In this document: piece after piece, positions 12,401 to 22,604 of the stretch
How positions within the stretch are numbered: the stretch's first letter is position 1
Layout of the letters: each line of letters opens with the position of its first letter
Assembly (NCBI RefSeq): GCF_001267885.1
Contig: NZ_CP012382.1
Span: 372,001-436,000 of the forward strand
Direction of reading: 5' to 3'
From: Streptomyces ambofaciens ATCC 23877
GTDB taxonomy: Bacteria; Actinomycetota; Actinomycetes; Streptomycetales; Streptomycetaceae
Length of the DNA stretch: 64,000 nucleotides
Notes under the pieces: model-generated
The model's input: only the letters and a program-made list of their open reading frames with translations
Told to the model about the DNA's origin: nothing
Database searches by the model: none
Position numbers and translations under genes: made by a program

Positions 12401-15400
12401 TGGAACATCACCACGCCGGTGACGTGGTCGAGCGGGATCCAGTTGAGGGAGACGTCGTCCGCGCCGAGCCGGTTCGTCTGCTCGGTGGCGGCCGAGCGGG
12501 TCAGCACGTTGCGGTGGGTGAGCCGCACCGCCTTGGGCAGGCCGGTGCTGCCGGACGTCATCAGCATCAGGATGAGGTCGTCCGGTCGGGCGGGGTGCCA
12601 GTCGTGGTCCTCGGGCGCCTCGCGCAGGGCGTCGGCGGTGGTGAGCCGCAGCCCGGGCCAGTCCTGCCGGGCCGCGAGGGCACGCAGCCCGGCCTCGCGG
12701 CCCGCGGAGCACACGATCCAGGGCCGGCCGAGCATCCGCCAGATGCCCTCCAGCTTGGTCAGCGCCGCCGAGGGGGTGTCGTAGGAGGCGGGGACGGTGA
12801 GCGGGACGGCGACGAAGCCGCCGAGGACGCAGCCCCACAGGACGGCGAGGAAGTCCTCGGTGGCGTCGCACTGGAGGATGACCTGGTCCCCGGGGCGCAG
12901 GCCCGCCCGGCGCAGCCCGGCGAGGACGCGGGAGGCCTCGGGGATCAGGGCCGCGTAGCTGCGCCGGTGCTCGCTGCCGTCGGCGTGGACGTGGACGATG
13001 TCGCCCCGGCCCCGTTCGGCGGCGCGGCGCAGGGCCTCGGCCCAGCTCGGCACGGAGGGTTCGCGGAGGGCGGGGCCCTCGCTGAGCGCCGGGACGGCCG
13101 ACGCGCGGCCGGTGCGGCCGGCGGCGGGGGCGGGTGCCGCGGTGCGGACGGGCAGGCCGGTGTGGCGGCGGTCCGGTTCCTCGGGCGTGTTCTCCACCGT
13201 CACCTCGGCGGTGGTGACGCCGGGCAGGGCGGCCAGCCGGTCCCGCCAGGTCCGGGCGGCGGTACGGTCGACGGCGGGCAGGGCTTCGAGGGCCGCGGTG
13301 TCGACGGTGCCGTCCCCGGTGCGGGGCAGCGTGTTGACGGCGGTCACGCGAACGGTGTCGTGGCCCGCGCGGTCCAGGGCGTCCTCGACGCGTTCGGTGG
13401 CGTCCGCCCGCCCTGGCACCACGTAGAGCCGCGGTGGGGCACCGTCGGTGCCGGGCAGGGCGTGGGCGTCGCGGACGCCGGACACGCGGAGGGCGGCGGC
13501 CTCCAGTTCCGCGGGGTCGGCCGCTGCCGGGGCGGAGGTGCGCTCGGGGAGCGCGGGGAGGTGTCCGACGCGCACGCCGGGGTCGGTGCTCACCGTGCGC
13601 AGGACCTCGCGCAGGGCGCGGGCGAACGCCTCGGCGGTGTCGGCGTCGTACAGGTCGGTGGCGTACTCGACGTGCAGGGTCAGGCCGTCGGGGGTGCCGT
13701 CGGCGGTGTGGCGTTCCACAACGTCCACGAACAGGTCGAACTTGGCGGTGCCGGTGGCGGTGGGCCGCAACTCGGCTCGGTGGCCGTCCATGTCGAGGAC
13801 GGCCGGTTCGTTGTTCTGGAGGGCCAGCATGACCTGGAACAGGGGGTGCCGGCCGGGCGCGCGGGTCGGGTTGAGCGCGTCTACCAGACGGTCGAAGGGC
13901 AGGTCCTGGTGGTCCAGGGCGGCCAGGTCGGCGCTGCGGACGCGGGTCAGCAGGTCCCGGAAGGCGGGGTCGCCGGAGGTGTCGGCCCGTAGGACCAGGG
14001 TGTTGGTGATCAGGCCGATCAGGGGGTCGAGGCCGGGTTCGGTGCGGCCGGCGACCGGGGTGCCGAGGACGATGTCCTCGCCGGCGCCGCAGCGGGTGAG
14101 CAGGGCGCTGACCGCGGCGTGCAGCACCATGAAGAGGCTGGTGCCCGCGCGGTCGGCGAGGCGCACCAGGGCGCGGTGCAGGTCGGCGCCGACCACGGTC
14201 TCGACGTGTGCGCCACCGCCCGGGGCGGCGGGGCGGGGCCGGTCGCCGGGCAGGGTGCACTCCTCGGCCAGGCCGTCCAGGGCCGTGCGCCAGTGCGCGG
14301 TGAGCCGTTCCAGCCGTCCGGGGCCTTCCGGTTCGGGGGTCAGCAGGGCGCGCTGCCACAACGCGTAGTCGGCGTACTGGACCGGCAGCGGCGCCCAGTC
14401 GGGCGCCCGGCCGGCGCGGCGGGCGGCGTAGGCGGTGCTCAGGTCGTCGGCGAAGGGGCGCAGCGACCAGCCGTCGGCGGCGCTGTGGTGCAGGACGAAC
14501 AGCAGGGTGGAGCCCAGGAGCCAGACGGCGAGGGGGCTTTCGGCGGTCAGGTCGAAGCGGTGCCTGGCCGCGGCGCTGATGTGGGCGGCGGTCTCCGTGG
14601 CGGGGCAGTCGACCCGGTGCAGCGCCGGACGCAGCTCGCCCGGCGCCAGGACGCGCTGGTGGGGGACGCCGTCGTGCTCGGCGATCACCGTCCGCAGGAT
14701 CTCGTGCCGGTCGGCCAGATCGCCGAGGGCAGCCTGGAGGGCCCGGGGGTCGGGGGCGGTGTCCAGGGTGACGAGGAGCGGGATGTTGTAGGTGGCGGCT
14801 CGGCCGTCGAGCCGGTTGAGGAACCACATGCCTTCCTGGGCGAAGGACAGCGGCACCCGCTGCGGGCGTACGGCGTCGCCGAGGACGGGCCGGGGCAGGG
14901 CGCCGCCGGTGTGTGCGGTGAGCCGCCGGGCGAGGGCGGCCGGGGTGGGCGTCTCGAACAGCGCGGTGATGGGGATCTCGGCACCCGTGTCGTGCCGCAG
15001 GCGGGCCAGCAGACGGGTGGCGAGGAGGGAGTCGCCGCCGAGGTCGAAGAAGTTCACGTCGGTGCCGACGGTCTCCCGGGGCAGTTTCAGTACGTCCTCG
15101 AACAGGGCGCACACCACGGCCTCTTCGGGCGTCCCGGGGCGGTTCCCGGAGGCGGCGGCGGTGAAGTCGGGGGCGGGCAGGGCCCGGACGTCGAGTTTGC
15201 CGTTCGCGGTCAGCGGCAGCGCGTCCACCGGGACGCAGACGGCCGGGACCATGTGCTCGGGCAGGTGGGCGGCGGTGTGGGCGCGCAGTTCGGCGGGGCT
15301 CACCGGCGCGGCGCCGGAGGCGACGGTGTAGGCGACGAGGTGCTGGGCGCCGTTGTCGGCGCGGCGGGCCACGACGGCGGCACGTGTCACGCCGGGGTGG

Positions 15401-18066
15401 GAGGCGAGGACGGCCTCGATCTCGCCGGGCTCGACCCGGAACCCGCGCAGCTGTATCTGGGCGTCGGCACGGCCGAGGTAGTCGAGGGTGCCGTCGGGCC
15501 GGCGCCGGGCCAGGTCGCCCGAGCGGTACATGCGGGTGCCGGGCGGTCCGTAGGGGTCGTCGAGGAAGCGGTCGGCGGTCAGGTCGGGCCGGTCGAGGTA
15601 TCCGGCGGCGACCCCGGCGCCGGAGACGTACATCTCGCCGGTCGCCCCGGGCGGCACGGGGCGGCCGGCGTCGTCCAGCAGATGGACGCGCAGGTCGGCG
15701 AGGGGGGTGCCGATGACGCTGCCGCGGCGCGGGTCGTCCAGGTCGGCGCGGGTGAGGCGGTGGTGGGTGACGTGCACGGTGGTTTCCGTGATGCCGTACA
15801 TGTTCACCAGCACCGGGCGGTCCAGGCCGTGCCGGTCGGCCCAGGGGCGCAGACGCGCCGGGCGCAGGGCCTCTCCGCCGAGGACGACGTAGCGCAACGC
15901 CCCGGCGTCTCCGCCCCGTTCGGCGTCGGCGTCGACGAGTTGCTCGAACGCGGACGGCGTCTGGTTGAGGACGGTCACGCCCTCGCGGTGCAGCAGCTCC
16001 AGGACCTCGCGCGGCGAGCGACTGACGGCGTACGGGACGACGACGACCCGGCCGCCGTGCAGCAGGGCGCCCCAGATCTCCCAGACGGAGAAGTCGAAGG
16101 CGTAGGAGTGGAACAGCGTCCACACGTCGTCGGCGCCGAAGGAGAAGTGTTCGGCGGCCGAGGCGAAGAGCCGGACGACGTTGGCGTGCGGGACGGGCAC
16201 GCCCTTGGGGCGGCCGGTGGAACCGGAGGTGTGGATGATGTACGCGATGTCGGACGGGCGCACCGGTCCCCGACGGTCGGCGTCGGTGAGGTCGGCGGCG
16301 CCACGCCGGGCGAGGTCCGCCGCGACCTCCTCGTCGTCCAGGCGGACCACGGGGAGCGCGTCCCCGGCGAGGTGGGCGTGGGCGCGCTCGGTGACGAGGA
16401 GGACGGGGGCGGCGTCCTCGACGACCAGCCGCAGCCGTTCGGCCGGGTGGCCGGGGTCCAGGGGGAGGTAGGCGGCGCCGGTCTTGAGGACGGCCAGCAG
16501 GGCGGGCAGCAGCCGTGTCCCCCGCTCCAGGGCCAGCGCCACCACCCGGCCGGGGCCCGCCCCGCGTTCGGCCAGCAACCGCGCGAGCCGGTTGGCCTCG
16601 GCGTTGAGTTCCGCGTACGTGAGCCGTTCGTCCCCGCAGGTGACGGCGGAGCGCTCGGGTCCGGCCGCCGCCCGCTCCTCGAACAGCTCGGTGAGCGTCC
16701 GCTCGACGGCATGCGTGTGCACGGGGGTGTCGCGGGGGTGCTCGCCCGGCAGCAGGACGTCCAGGTCGCCCAGCGGGTCCGTCGGATCGGCCGCGGTCAG
16801 GCGGCGCAGCACCGTGACGAACCGGTCCCGGTGCAGGGCCAGTTCGTCCTCCTGGTACAGGGCGGGGTTGGCGTCGAAGGCCAGCCACAGTCCCCCGGAC
16901 CGGCCGCCGGGGCGCACCGTGATCTGCAGGTCGTCGACGGCTCCGCCGGACAGGTGGTGCCAGGTGGTGGGGTGTCCGCCGAAGTGCGGCGCCTCGTCGA
17001 ACGGGACGATGTTCAGCACCGGCCCGTACAGTCGGCGCCCGGTGCCCATCAGCCCCAGGTCGCGGCGGAGGAACTCACCCCGGTAGCGCTGGTGGCGGCG
17101 CAGGGCCGCCAGTTCCTCGGCGACGGCCCGGGCCAGTTCCGCGACGGAGGTGCCGGGGGCGGCGGCCACACGCAGCGGGAGGATGTCGGAGGCGGTGCCG
17201 GGGGTGCGCAGGGCGGCGCTGCCGGCGCGGCTCATGGTGGCCAGGCCGAGTACGAGGTCACGGGCGCCGGTCATCCGGTGCAGATAGGCGACGGTGGCCG
17301 CGGTCAGCAGTTCGGTGCGCCGGACGCCGAGGCGGGCCGCGGCGGCGTCGAGGGCGTCGGCCTCGGCGGGCGACAGCGTGGCGGCGCGGCGCAGGAAGGG
17401 CGCGGCGGGGGCGGCCGTACGGGAGGTGAGGCGGGCGGGCTCCGGCAGGCCGGCCAGGTGGCGTGCCCAGTGGTCGCGGTCGCGGGTGTACGCCTCGGAG
17501 GCGCGGTAGGCCGCCTCCTGCTCCTGGAGCCTGCTCACCGGCGCGAACCCGCACGGGTCCGGTGCGCGGCCCTCGGCCAGCGCGTTGTACGTCTCGGCCA
17601 GGCGCCGTCCGAGCAGCTTGTAGCTGTAGCCGTCGAGCAGGAGGTGATGGGCTCTCAGCAGCCACAGGAAGCGGTCGGGGGCCAGGGTCAGCAGGGTGTG
17701 CGCGAACAACGGGCCCTTCTCGACGTCCACGGGTGCCGCGAGGTCGGCGCGGACGTGGGCCCAGGCGGCGGCCTCGGGGTCCTGGGCGTCGCTGACGTCG
17801 ACCCGGTGCAGGGGCCAGGCGTCCGCGTCGGGAGCGGTGCGGCAGCGGGGGCCTTCGTCGGTGTCGCCGAACCGCAGGGCGAAGGTGTCCGCCTCGCCGA
17901 CGGTGCGTCGCAGCGCGGTCTCGAACAGGCCGGTGTCGAGGGGACCGTGGATCTCCACCGCCTCCGCGGTGTTGTACGCGGCGCTGTCCGGCGCGAGCCG
18001 CCCGGCGTACCAGAGGCCCTCCTGGGCTCCGGACAGCGGTCGACGTTCGTCCTCCTGGAGTGACAT
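9445..18066 (-). CDS. antC: AntC, NRPS C-A(Thr)-T-C-A-KR-T
   Basis: A 2873-residue synthetase. C1: HHLLLDG near residue 140. A1: HTSGSTGRPKG near 617; aligned to the PheA pocket, the specificity residues read D-F-W-N-V-G-M-V-H, close to the threonine code DFWNIGMVHK. T1: LGGDSLL near 1010. C2: HHSAADG near 1195. A2: MTSGSTGLPK near 1837, divergent from amino-acid A domains, matching the pyruvate-activating domain of AntC. KR: TGGLGGVG near 2465 and YAAANACLDAL near 2610, reducing the keto acid to lactate. T2: LGGNSLL near 2785. The start is ATG 18066, with GAGGG upstream; the open frame continues 61 codons but lacks start support. First gene of antCDE, divergent from antB. Confidence 0.96.
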
Positions 18067-18314
18067 AGCACAACCCTCACGTGGCAAGCCGTAACTGTCC
18101 CGGACGGCGAAGGCCCGGCCGGATCGGACGTGTGCGGCCACCGCTCCCCGCCGCGCTCGCGCTCGTGCACGGGTCGGGCCGGCCCAGTGGGCGGGACGGG
18201 AGGCCGCACGCCGAGGGCGGGGGGATCGCGTCACCCGGCCCCGGTTCACGGCACATCACGGTGCGGCAGCGAGTCCGGGCGGGTCAAGCGGGACCGGGCC
18301 CGTGCGGCGCCGCT

Positions 18315-18330
18315 TCAGGGGTTTCCCTGG
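18315..18330 (+). promoter_or_regulatory. PAS-LuxR box 1 (TCAGGGGTTTCCCTGG)
   Basis: The 16-mer fits the PimM/FscRI-family consensus CTVGGGAWWTCCCBAG at 12 of 16 positions, including the GGG-WWT-CCC core; it is a near-perfect inverted repeat. It lies about 220 bp from the antB start and 250 bp from antC. Confidence 0.6.
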
Positions 18331-18369
18331 AGAACGGGGGGCCGGGGAGTGCGGGCGCCGGTGCAACTT

Positions 18370-18385
18370 CTAGGGAAATCACGCG
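18370..18385 (+). promoter_or_regulatory. PAS-LuxR box 2, left half intact
   Basis: CTAGGGAAATC (18370-18380) matches the first 11 positions of CTVGGGAWWTCCCBAG exactly; the right half is degenerate (ACGCG). It is 55 bp from box 1, about five helical turns, and about 150 bp upstream of antB. Confidence 0.55.
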
Positions 18386-18534
18386 ACTTCCCTCCCGACC
18401 GCGTTCGCGGCTGGATTCGGCCGCGATCCGCCGTGCACTCTCGAAGGGCCCCACCCCGGCGGACCGCCGGCGGCGGCAGGCCGACTCCGGGCCGTGGAAC
18501 CCCCGACATGAACGACGGAAAGAAGGCTGACGGC

Positions 18535-19878
18535 ATGCACCGTGCGCTGTGTCCGGTCGAGACGCTCTACGTGGGTCAGAGAAGCAGAGCCGTCCTGTCC
18601 TGCAGCCTGCGCGGACCCGTGGACGCCGCGGCGCTGGCGGCCGCTTTCGACGCCCTGACGAGCACCCACCCGACGCTGCGGTCCCGCATCGAGCAGGTCG
18701 GCACGGACCACGTGCTGCGCCTCCTGGCCGAGGACGAGCGGCCCCGCCTGACCGTCCGCACCGGCGACGAGGAGGAGGCCTACGCGGCGGAGCTGAACCG
18801 GCCCCTGCCGGTCGGCGGTCCGCTGAGCCGCGCCGTCCTGGTCAGCGCGCCCGACGGTGAGAGCCACCTGTTCGTGCTGGTGGTGGACCACACCGTCACG
18901 GACGGGCACAGCAGCATCGCCCTGCACAACGCGCTGTGGGACCGTTACCGCGCACTGGTCGACGGCGAACACACCGACGGGACGGCCGAGGCGGGTCTCC
19001 CGTCCTGGCCCCAGCCCGTCAGCCGGCTGCTGCCCGCGGCCGACGAGGCCGACACGGCGAAGTACCTCGACGGCCGTCTGGAGGAGACGCGCCGGCACCC
19101 GGTCGCGCTGGTGCCGTACGACACCGCCGCCGAAGGCGGGGCCGACGCGGCCGGACACATCGAGGTCCGCCGGCTGACCCTGGACGCGGACCTCACCTCG
19201 CGCCTGCGCGCAACGGCACGCGCCTGCGGCGTGTCCGTGCACGCGCTGGTCGCCGCGTCGCTGCTGGCCGCGGCCCGCCGGCGGCTGGACGGCCACGGCC
19301 CCCGCGAACTCGGCTGCCTCTCCCCCGTCGACCTGCGCTCCCGCCTGTCCCCGCCGCTGCCGGCCTCCGCGATGGTGCCCGCGGTCACCACGCACCTCCA
19401 GACCCTGGCGGTCTCCGAGACCTCCGAGCCCCTGGAGCTGGCCCGTGCCGTGCACGCCCGGCTGAGCGACTTCCTCGCGCGGGGCCACCACTTCCACGAG
19501 GTGCGCATCACGCCGGAGATCCCTCGCCACCCGGCCCTGCAGATGGCCACCGTGATCGCCACCAACATGGGTGTCGTCCCCGGCCCGCGACTGCCAAGCG
19601 GCCTGCGGGCGGTCGACGTGCGGCTGGTGCCGGCCCGTGAGCACTACTTCCCCCGGGCGGGGCGCAGCCCCGTGATGGCGTGCGTGGTCTCCTTCGAAGG
19701 GCGGTTGTCCATCGAGTTCCCGCACTCCACCGCCTGTTTCAGCCCGTCGTTCATGCGGGCGTTCCGCGACGACGTGCGCGCGGGCCTGCTCCGCTTCACG
19801 ACCGCGGTCGCGACCGCGACCGCGACCGCGCCGGAGCCGCAGCCCGAGCCGCAGCCGGCGCGTGCCGTCTCCGGCTGA
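18535..19878 (+). CDS. antB: AntB, acyltransferase for the C8 acyloxy group
   Basis: A 447-residue condensation-domain/PapA-type acyltransferase. The active-site motif is VVDHTVTDGHS (HxxxDG with D replacing the first H). In antimycin biosynthesis AntB transfers diverse acyl-CoAs to the C8 hydroxyl of the dilactone core, which creates much of the congener variety. The start ATG 18535 follows AAGAAGG at good spacing; ATG 18508 in the same frame is a second candidate with a poorer site. The C-terminus ends in a low-complexity run of alternating A/T (ATATATA) and E-P-Q, probably disordered. antA follows 79 bp downstream. Confidence 0.9.
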   Translation: MHRALCPVETLYVGQRSRAVLSCSLRGPVDAAALAAAFDALTSTHPTLRSRIEQVGTDHVLRLLAEDERPRLTVRTGDEEEAYAAELNRPLPVGGPLSRAVLVSAPDGESHLFVLVVDHTVTDGHSSIALHNALWDRYRALVDGEHTDGTAEAGLPSWPQPVSRLLPAADEADTAKYLDGRLEETRRHPVALVPYDTAAEGGADAAGHIEVRRLTLDADLTSRLRATARACGVSVHALVAASLLAAARRRLDGHGPRELGCLSPVDLRSRLSPPLPASAMVPAVTTHLQTLAVSETSEPLELARAVHARLSDFLARGHHFHEVRITPEIPRHPALQMATVIATNMGVVPGPRLPSGLRAVDVRLVPAREHYFPRAGRSPVMACVVSFEGRLSIEFPHSTACFSPSFMRAFRDDVRAGLLRFTTAVATATATAPEPQPEPQPARAVSG

Positions 19879-19957
19879 AGCACGCCCCCTCCCCGCTCAC
19901 GCACACGCACCCCGTCCGCCCGGCTGCCGTAAGTGCCGTAAGGAGCCTCTGCCCGAC

Positions 19958-20476
19958 ATGTCCACCGTCAGCGAACTCCCCTCTCCCCTGATGCTGCTCC
20001 CCCGAGCCCAGGCGGGCGACGAGCAGGCGATGAACCGCTTGCTGACCGGCATCACGCCCTACGTCGCACGCATCTGCCGGTCCATCACCCATGACGACGG
20101 GGCCGACGCCACGCAGGAGGCGCTGCTCGCCATCTACCGCGGCCTGGGGTCCCTGCGCGAACCGGCCGCCTTCTACGGCTGGGTGCGCTCGGTGACGGTC
20201 CGCGAGGCCGTCCGTACCGCCAAGCGCTACGGCGAGGAGCGGAGCTGCTCCGAGCTGGAGTCGCGGCAGGAGGCGAATCCCCTGGACGCGGTGCACATCA
20301 GCGACGTGCTGGAGCGGTTGTCCCAGGCGCACCGGCAGGTCCTCACCCTGCGCGCCTACGGACTCAACGAGGAGGAGATGGCCGAGGTGCTCGCCCTGCC
20401 CGTGGGCACGGTCCGCTCCCGTCTCTTCCGTGCCCGCCGACGGTTCCAGGAGGCATGGCTGCCCTCGGCGGCGTGA
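19958..20476 (+). CDS. antA: AntA, cluster-situated ECF sigma factor
   Basis: A 172-residue ECF sigma factor: region 2 (DEQAMNRLLTGITPYVARICRSITHDDGADATQEALLAIYRGL) and region 4 (SQAHRQVLTLRAYGLNEEEMAEVLALPVGTVRSRLFRARRRF). No anti-sigma gene is adjacent, fitting the orphan sigma-AntA that drives antGF and antHIJKLMNO. The protein ends in Ala-Ala (LPSAA), the feature reported as a ClpXP recognition signal for sigma-AntA. AAGGAG lies 13 bp before ATG 19958, rather far, so translation may be modest. It is co-directional with antB and followed by a strong terminator. Confidence 0.93.
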   Translation: MSTVSELPSPLMLLPRAQAGDEQAMNRLLTGITPYVARICRSITHDDGADATQEALLAIYRGLGSLREPAAFYGWVRSVTVREAVRTAKRYGEERSCSELESRQEANPLDAVHISDVLERLSQAHRQVLTLRAYGLNEEEMAEVLALPVGTVRSRLFRARRRFQEAWLPSAA

Positions 20477-20516
20477 GGCAGGCGGCTGCCGCCGCCACGG
20501 CTGGTCCTGTACGCAA

Positions 20517-20551
20517 AACGGCCGTGGCGGTGTGTCACCGCCACGGCCGTT
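20517..20551. terminator. Bidirectional terminator between antA and the PAS-LuxR gene
   Basis: A perfect 16-bp stem AACGGCCGTGGCGGTG (20517-20532) with its complement at 20536-20551 and a 3-nt loop, between convergent genes. It marks the right boundary of antBA transcription. Confidence 0.8.
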
Positions 20552-20582
20552 CCGCCCGGAGTTCAGGGGGGCCGCGGCCCTG

Positions 20583-21338
20583 CTACTTCACGCGTTCGGG
20601 CAGAACGCGTGGGGGCCACTGGCCGGGGGCGAACATCCCGAGCGCGTGTGCCCGCGCCACCAGGGCGGGGCGGTTGGGCGCCTCGAACCTCCGCAGCATC
20701 TGCCCGACGCGGTACTCGATCCCCTGACGGCTCAGATAGAGACGGGAGGCCAACTGCGCGGTGGACTCGCCGCGCGCGACACCTTCGAGAACCTGCGCGT
20801 CGAGCGCGCTGAGCACGGGCCGGCCGGCGGCCTCCGCCAGGGTGCCCTTCTGTGGTGGGCGCCTGTCCCCGGCCCGGCGCATTTCCGCCGCGCGGTGTGC
20901 CGCTCCCGCCCTGCGCAGGAGAATGACGACGCCGAAGACATCGCCCGAGGGTTTCCTGACGGCGACCCCGGTGAGTTCCGCCGGGAAATCCCGTCCGGTG
21001 CCGTCCCGGTAGGTCACCGTTTCCGTGAATCGCCGGCAGCGCCCCGAGGAGAGGAAGGTGAACTGTTCCCGCAGCCTTGCGGGAACGGGAGAACGGAGAA
21101 GGTCGAGAAGTCGGCGCCCGCGTATCTCGTCGGCACTCAAGCCGAATTGGCGGGCGAATTCCGGTTCCGCGGCCGTGACGACCGGGTCCCCCGGGGAGAC
21201 GTGGGCCGTCCAGGCGTCCGCCGAGGCGGCGCCGCGGTGCGCACCGCCTCCTGTCGGGACGCGATGGGCGGGGGCAGCCGGAGCGGCGGCATTCCTCTGC
21301 TGGCCGGGTGAGGCGTCGGAGAAACTCGTGGTCGCCAC
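20583..21338 (-). CDS. PAS-LuxR transcriptional activator (FscRI/PimM family)
   Basis: The 251-residue product has an N-terminal PAS fold (about 45-150: ...FGLSADEIRGRRLLDLL... to ...FGVVILLRRA) and a C-terminal LuxR helix-turn-helix (LSALDAQVLEGVARGESTAQLASRLYLSRQGIEYRV). This two-domain layout and the LYLSRQGIEY helix are typical of FscRI, PimM and AmphRIV, activators best known from polyene macrolide clusters. In S. albus, FscRI from the candicidin cluster activates antBA and antCDE. Here a member lies directly beside antA. GTG 21338 has AGGAAGAAGGA upstream. The first 40 residues are low-complexity and the true start could be slightly downstream. Confidence 0.88.
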   Translation of the reverse strand: MATTSFSDASPGQQRNAAAPAAPAHRVPTGGGAHRGAASADAWTAHVSPGDPVVTAAEPEFARQFGLSADEIRGRRLLDLLRSPVPARLREQFTFLSSGRCRRFTETVTYRDGTGRDFPAELTGVAVRKPSGDVFGVVILLRRAGAAHRAAEMRRAGDRRPPQKGTLAEAAGRPVLSALDAQVLEGVARGESTAQLASRLYLSRQGIEYRVGQMLRRFEAPNRPALVARAHALGMFAPGQWPPRVLPERVK

Positions 21339-22069
21339 GAACGTACCGTCCTTCTTCCTGCGCGTGGGGGCTGGGAAGGGTTGCGAGCGCGGAGCGGGCC
21401 ACCGGCGCTGTGCCTGGGTGTCGGCGAGCGCCGGGTGACGGCACGAACCACCTCGTCGGTGGCCGGGCCGGGTGTTCCGCGCCGCTCGGGCGGGCCGACG
21501 GCGGGCGTCGGCCTCCCGAGAGTCATCAGGGTGAGCGGAACGGACGGCGCCGAGGCGGCCGGCGTCCGGATACCGGGGATAACGTTGTCATGGCCACTGA
21601 TTCTCGTTGTCCGATCCCGACGCCGGAAGGCCGCCGGGCGGACCGGCCGACCGTACGGCAGGCCTGCGGGAGAAGCCCCGCCGGGAACCGTGCAACACGA
21701 GGAACCTCCACGAGACGAAGTGGGCATCGCATCAGGAGCGGTTTAGAGAGTAGGGGTCGACAACTCCTGTGACAAGGGTTTGCCAGGTGACCTCGGTCAT
21801 CCGCCAACTCCTTTTAAAGCGGGCGGCTTTCGGGCAGTGTGAACCCCCGATACAAACCCTTCGGCGAAGACGGACGCGGCTACGGAATTCGGCGGTCGGC
21901 CCACCTTCAGCAGCGTGCCCGTGCCATCCGCCGTCCGTGGCGCGTCACCCGCTCCCGTGCCCGACCGGGCAGGCCCATCCGGGAAATGCCGTCCCCGCGG
22001 CGCCGGCGCCGGTGAACGGGGTCCGTACCGCGTGGACCTGCCGTACTCGCTGCGGCCTAGATTGTGCGC
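21339..22069. other. Intergenic region, 731 bp, with one short ORF
   Basis: Between the PAS-LuxR gene and the next plus-strand gene. Apart from the short minus-strand ORF listed below I see no coding signature. The longer ORFs here have no ribosome sites and arginine/proline-rich shadow translations. It could hold a long leader for the PAS-LuxR gene. Confidence 0.5.
21732..21800 (-). CDS. Possible 22-residue leader peptide or short ORF
   Basis: On the minus strand, AAAAGGAG stands 8 bp before ATG 21800, the best ribosome site in the region. The ORF encodes 22 residues beginning MTEVTWQTLVTG and ending SLNRS, then TGA (followed by ATG as TGATG). It precedes the PAS-LuxR gene by about 390 bp on the same strand. 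No peptide-modifying enzyme or transporter is near, so a ribosomal natural product is unlikely. A regulatory uORF or an unannotated short protein are the options. Confidence 0.4.
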   Translation of the reverse strand: MTEVTWQTLVTGVVDPYSLNRS

Positions 22070-22498
22070 ATGACCCAGTTCAAGGACTTCAACTTCAAGC
22101 TCGTCGTCGTCGAGCAGCTCATGTACGTCGACGAGAAGCTCACCCCTCCGTTCCGGCTCGCCGATCTGCTGCGGGAGCGCGGCCTCGGCGGCGACCCCTG
22201 GGAGTACGCCCACCGGCACAGCCTGGACCACAAGGTCGTGCCCGAGGCGCGCGCCTTCTTCGAGTCGCTGGAGATCGGCGACGAACTCCTGGCGGGAGTC
22301 GAGGAGTTGTGCATGGACGGTGGGAACGAGGTCTACCAGGAGTGCGCTCCCGTGTGGGACGGCGAGGACGACCTGTTCGACATCTCCTCGCTAGAGGACC
22401 TCACCCTTCTTCCGAATCTCCGGCGGGTCCTCGGTTCCGAGTTCCTGGGCCCGGAACTCCAGGAGGAGCTGCGCGGCCGCGGCATCGCCGCCGACTGA
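22070..22498 (+). CDS. Conserved hypothetical acidic protein
   Basis: A 142-residue cytoplasmic protein, MTQFKDFNFKLVVVEQLMYVDEKL..., strongly acidic, with no signal peptide or membrane span. The FKDFNFKLVVV start followed by a cluster of acidic residues around EECAPVWDGEDDLFDISS is reminiscent of actinobacterial families paired with immunity-like or DUF proteins, but I do not recognise a defined function. ATG 22070 is chosen; GTG 22064 is two codons upstream. No operon partner. Confidence 0.7.
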   Translation: MTQFKDFNFKLVVVEQLMYVDEKLTPPFRLADLLRERGLGGDPWEYAHRHSLDHKVVPEARAFFESLEIGDELLAGVEELCMDGGNEVYQECAPVWDGEDDLFDISSLEDLTLLPNLRRVLGSEFLGPELQEELRGRGIAAD

Positions 22499-22604
22499 CA
22501 CCTCGGGACGGCTCCCGGAAGGGCGGGCCGCGTCCTCGTCCTTGGCCCGGGAGGCGGGGGTGAGTCGTCGTGCGGCCCGAGCGCACATCGGCGTCCGAGG
22601 CCGC

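Larger units (their letters stand above)
18067..18534. promoter_or_regulatory. Divergent promoter region antC / antB
   Basis: About 440-470 bp without a gene between antC and antB. In S. albus the antBA and antCDE promoters are controlled by the PAS-LuxR regulator FscRI. Two PAS-LuxR-like boxes are visible (listed separately). No further ORF with a ribosome site was found. Confidence 0.6.

Noticed and set aside
21526..21807. 93-residue minus-strand ORF
   Set aside because: Basic/proline-rich shadow without ribosome site, overlapping the better-supported short ORF.
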